6,820 bases of DNA from JBGPYM01 sp041493205 (lineage in GTDB: Bacteria; Bacteroidota; Ignavibacteria; UBA10030; UBA6906), in NCBI GenBank assembly GCA_041493205.1, contig JBGPYM010000171.1, positions 1 through 6,820 on the forward strand, written 5' to 3'. Numbering within the stretch: the stretch's first letter is position 1; each line of letters opens with the position of its first letter. Under the pieces are notes generated by a model. That model was given only the letters and a program-made list of their open reading frames with translations. It did not search any database and was not told the origin of the DNA. Shown one piece after another: positions 5,542-6,820 of the stretch. The translations under genes and the position numbers were made by a program.

Positions 5542-6006
5542 TTACCGTGCTATGTGACGTCTGATGGCGCGCTCGGCTTCCCGCCGGGCAATGTCCTGCC
5601 GCTTATCGTACTCTCTCTTCCCCCTGCATACGCCGAGCTCAAGCTTGGCTAGACCGTGGGTGAAGTAGACTTTCAGAGGGATCAGCGTGAGCCCCTTGTC
5701 CTGCACCCGGACCGCGATCTTCCGCAGCTCCTTCCGGTGCACGAGCAGCTTGCGCCGCCGGAGGGGGTCGACGTTGCTGGTGCTCCCGTGTTCGTACGGG
5801 CTGATGTGCAAGCCGAAGAGCCAGAGCTCCCCGTCCTTGATCATCGCGTAGCCGTCGGCAAGAGTTGCGCCTCCGTGCCGGAGAGATTTGACTTCTGTTC
5901 CCGTGAGGACAATGCCGGTTTCGTAGGAATCGAGGATTGAGTATTCGTGTCGGGCTTTGCGGTTGGTCGCGACCAGCTTTTCGCCCGTCTCCTCCTTGCC
6001 CGCCAT
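5542..6006 (-). CDS. smpB: SsrA-binding protein SmpB (trans-translation)
   Basis: SmpB binds tmRNA and brings it to ribosomes stalled on broken messages. The 154-residue protein has the OB-fold core with family motifs NRKARHEY (15-22), GTEVKSLR (36-43), the DPLRRRKLL segment (80-88) and the C-terminal GKREYDKR (129-136) followed by a basic tail that reaches the decoding centre. Two starts are possible: GTG at 6030 (162 residues) and ATG at 6006 (154 residues). I prefer 6006 because the predicted promoter (-10 at 6031-6036) would put the transcript start at about 6024, after the GTG, and because the shorter protein has the usual length. No strong ribosome binding site is visible for either. 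It is the first gene of smpB-tyrS-pdaD. No tmRNA gene is seen in the window. Confidence 0.95.
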   Translation of the reverse strand: MAGKEETGEKLVATNRKARHEYSILDSYETGIVLTGTEVKSLRHGGATLADGYAMIKDGELWLFGLHISPYEHGSTSNVDPLRRRKLLVHRKELRKIAVRVQDKGLTLIPLKVYFTHGLAKLELGVCRGKREYDKRQDIARREAERAIRRHIAR

Positions 6007-6030
6007 GGAGTGCCGGAAAATTTTGTGCAC

Positions 6031-6059
6031 AGTATACCGAAATCACATTCTAAAATCAA
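6031..6059 (-). promoter_or_regulatory. Sigma-70-type promoter of smpB-tyrS-pdaD
   Basis: On the minus strand TTGATT (6059-6054), a 17-base spacer and TATACT (6036-6031) match the -35 and -10 consensus at 4 and 5 of 6 bases. The start point should fall near 6024, giving a leader of about 18 bases to the ATG at 6006. Confidence 0.7.
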
Positions 6060-6093
6060 CGTATTCCTTCGATTGTGCCCGCGGGACGGTTCG

Positions 6094-6122
6094 TTGACTT
6101 TCAGATGCCGTGTGGGTATATT
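6094..6122 (+). promoter_or_regulatory. Sigma-70-type promoter of lpdA
   Basis: TTGACT (6094-6099), a 17-base spacer and TATATT (6117-6122) each match the consensus at 5 of 6 bases. The start point should be near 6129, leaving a leader of about 70 bases. It is divergent from the smpB promoter; the two -35 boxes are 34 bases apart. Confidence 0.7.
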
Positions 6123-6152
6123 TAAGGACTTTTGAGGTCACAGGCATGCACT

Positions 6153-6176
6153 AAGGGAATCCAACTTCCCTTTTTT
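6153..6176 (+). terminator. Terminator-like hairpin in the lpdA leader (possible attenuator)
   Basis: AAGGGAA (6153-6159) pairs with TTCCCTT (6166-6172) around a six-base loop, followed by four more T (6173-6176), so the T-run from 6171 is six long. The stem is only 7 base pairs with three G-C pairs, so it is weaker than the terminator at 2620-2648. It lies between the predicted lpdA promoter and the start codon, and no plus-strand gene upstream needs it. It may attenuate lpdA or end a short leader RNA. Confidence 0.55.
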
Positions 6177-6187
6177 ATTGCTCATCA

Positions 6188-6193
6188 CGAGGT
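6188..6193 (+). promoter_or_regulatory. Ribosome binding site for the TTG start of lpdA
   Basis: CGAGGT lies 5 bases before the TTG at 6199, good spacing for a Shine-Dalgarno site. No ATG or GTG in this frame sits near the conserved N-terminus. Confidence 0.65.
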
Positions 6194-6198
6194 CTCCC

Positions 6199-6820
6199 TT
6201 GGCCGTTAACCAGTATGACGTTGTCGTCGTCGGAGGCGGACCCGGCGGCTATACCGCGGCGATCAGAGCCGCGCAGCTCGGGATGCGCGTGGCAATCATC
6301 GAACGCGAAAAGCTCGGTGGGATCTGCCTCAACTGGGGCTGCGTCCCGACCAAGGCCCTCCTCAAAAACGCCGAAATTCTCCATTCTCTCCGGAAAGCGG
6401 ATGAGTGGGGGATCACATTCGACAACCTCCAATTCGACTTCGGGAAGATCATCAAACGAAGCAGGGGTATCGCCGACCGGGTCTCCAAGGGCGTTGAGTA
6501 CCTGATGAAGAAGAACAAGATCGACACGATCTACGGGTACGCCCGCCTGGAAACTGCCGGCCAGCTCGAGGTACGGACGGAAGGGAAATCGGCCACGTCT
6601 GTCGCCGCGAGCCATGTCATCCTCGCCACGGGCGCCCGTCCGCGCTCGCTCCCGGGAGTCGTGATCGACAGGTCGAGGATTCTCTCGAGCACGGAAGCCA
6701 TGTCACTGACCCATCAGCCTACATCGATGGTCATCGTCGGTGCAGGGGCGATCGGCATTGAGTTCGCCTATTTTTATAACGCCCTCCGGACAAAGGTGAC
6801 CGTGGTCGAAATGCTCCCAG
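6199..6820 (+). CDS. lpdA: Dihydrolipoamide dehydrogenase (E3), 3' part outside the window
   Basis: This FAD-dependent enzyme reoxidises the dihydrolipoyl groups of 2-oxoacid dehydrogenase complexes or the glycine cleavage system, passing electrons to NAD. The first 207 codons are present, of about 460-470 usual for the family. They show the FAD-binding GGGPGGYTAA (12-21) ending in the acidic IIERE segment, the redox-active disulfide Cys43/Cys48 in GGICLNWGCVPTKALL, the ATGARPR segment of the FAD domain, and the NAD-binding GAGAIGIEFA (181-190). The start is TTG at 6199, chosen for the ribosome binding site just upstream and because residue 6 onward (YDVVVVGGG) is the standard opening. The gene is transcribed away from smpB and has its own promoter and a leader hairpin. 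Which 2-oxoacid complex it serves cannot be told, as the downstream genes are not visible. Mercuric or glutathione reductase is less likely given the active-site sequence. Confidence 0.93.
   Translation, partial: MAVNQYDVVVVGGGPGGYTAAIRAAQLGMRVAIIEREKLGGICLNWGCVPTKALLKNAEILHSLRKADEWGITFDNLQFDFGKIIKRSRGIADRVSKGVEYLMKKNKIDTIYGYARLETAGQLEVRTEGKSATSVAASHVILATGARPRSLPGVVIDRSRILSSTEAMSLTHQPTSMVIVGAGAIGIEFAYFYNALRTKVTVVEMLP

Noticed and set aside
4522..5652. 376-residue plus-strand open frame opposite tyrS
   Set aside because: It mirrors the codons of tyrS and runs into smpB; the product resembles no family and the minus-strand proteins are certain.
6060..6198. Riboswitch or tmRNA gene next to smpB
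   Set aside because: The 139-base gap is too short for tmRNA and shows no tRNA-like ends or known riboswitch core, only the promoter boxes and one hairpin.

Overview
The window is a chromosomal, housekeeping-type stretch of a moderately GC-rich bacterium (high fifties percent GC by eye, not computed). The organism is most likely a member of the Bacteroidota/Chlorobiota/Ignavibacteriota group. The clues are a bacterial pyruvoyl-dependent arginine decarboxylase very like the Chlorobium-type enzyme as I recall it, an LpdA with the GGICLNWGC active site common in that group, and a single-domain mannose-1-phosphate guanylyltransferase. This placement is inference. No phage, insertion sequence, CRISPR array, tRNA or rRNA is visible.

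Region 1 (1-2648, plus strand) is a tightly packed operon. It holds a helical protein of unknown function (5' end probably outside the window), mannose-1-phosphate guanylyltransferase, an RlpA-type lipoprotein lytic transglycosylase, and a two-domain RpiB-family sugar-phosphate isomerase. Gaps are 14, 3 and 4 bases, and a strong intrinsic terminator closes the unit at 2620-2648. The RpiB protein carries an N-terminal domain resembling the N-terminus of the microcompartment-associated protein EutQ, and an Asp where classical RpiB has its catalytic Cys.

Region 2 (2649-3722, plus strand) is a monocistronic lipoprotein lytic transglycosylase (MltF/SLT family). It follows a roughly 200-base leader/promoter region and is followed by three near-identical 32-base hairpin repeats. 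The last repeat ends in a T-run and serves as its terminator.

Region 3 (3721-6059, minus strand) is a convergent operon smpB-tyrS-pdaD: trans-translation factor SmpB, tyrosyl-tRNA synthetase and pyruvoyl-dependent arginine decarboxylase. A good sigma-70-type promoter at 6031-6059 implies that smpB starts at the ATG at 6006 rather than the upstream GTG. The stop codon of pdaD lies inside the T-run of the opposing terminator.

Region 4 (6060-6820, plus strand) holds a divergent promoter, a short leader containing an intrinsic-terminator-like hairpin, and the first 207 codons of dihydrolipoamide dehydrogenase, which runs off the window.

Functionally, the plus-strand genes deal with activated sugars and cell-wall remodelling, the minus-strand operon with translation and polyamine synthesis, and the right-hand gene with central 2-oxoacid metabolism. 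The least ordinary items are the RpiB fusion with its altered active site, the tandem hairpin repeats, and the putative attenuator ahead of lpdA.
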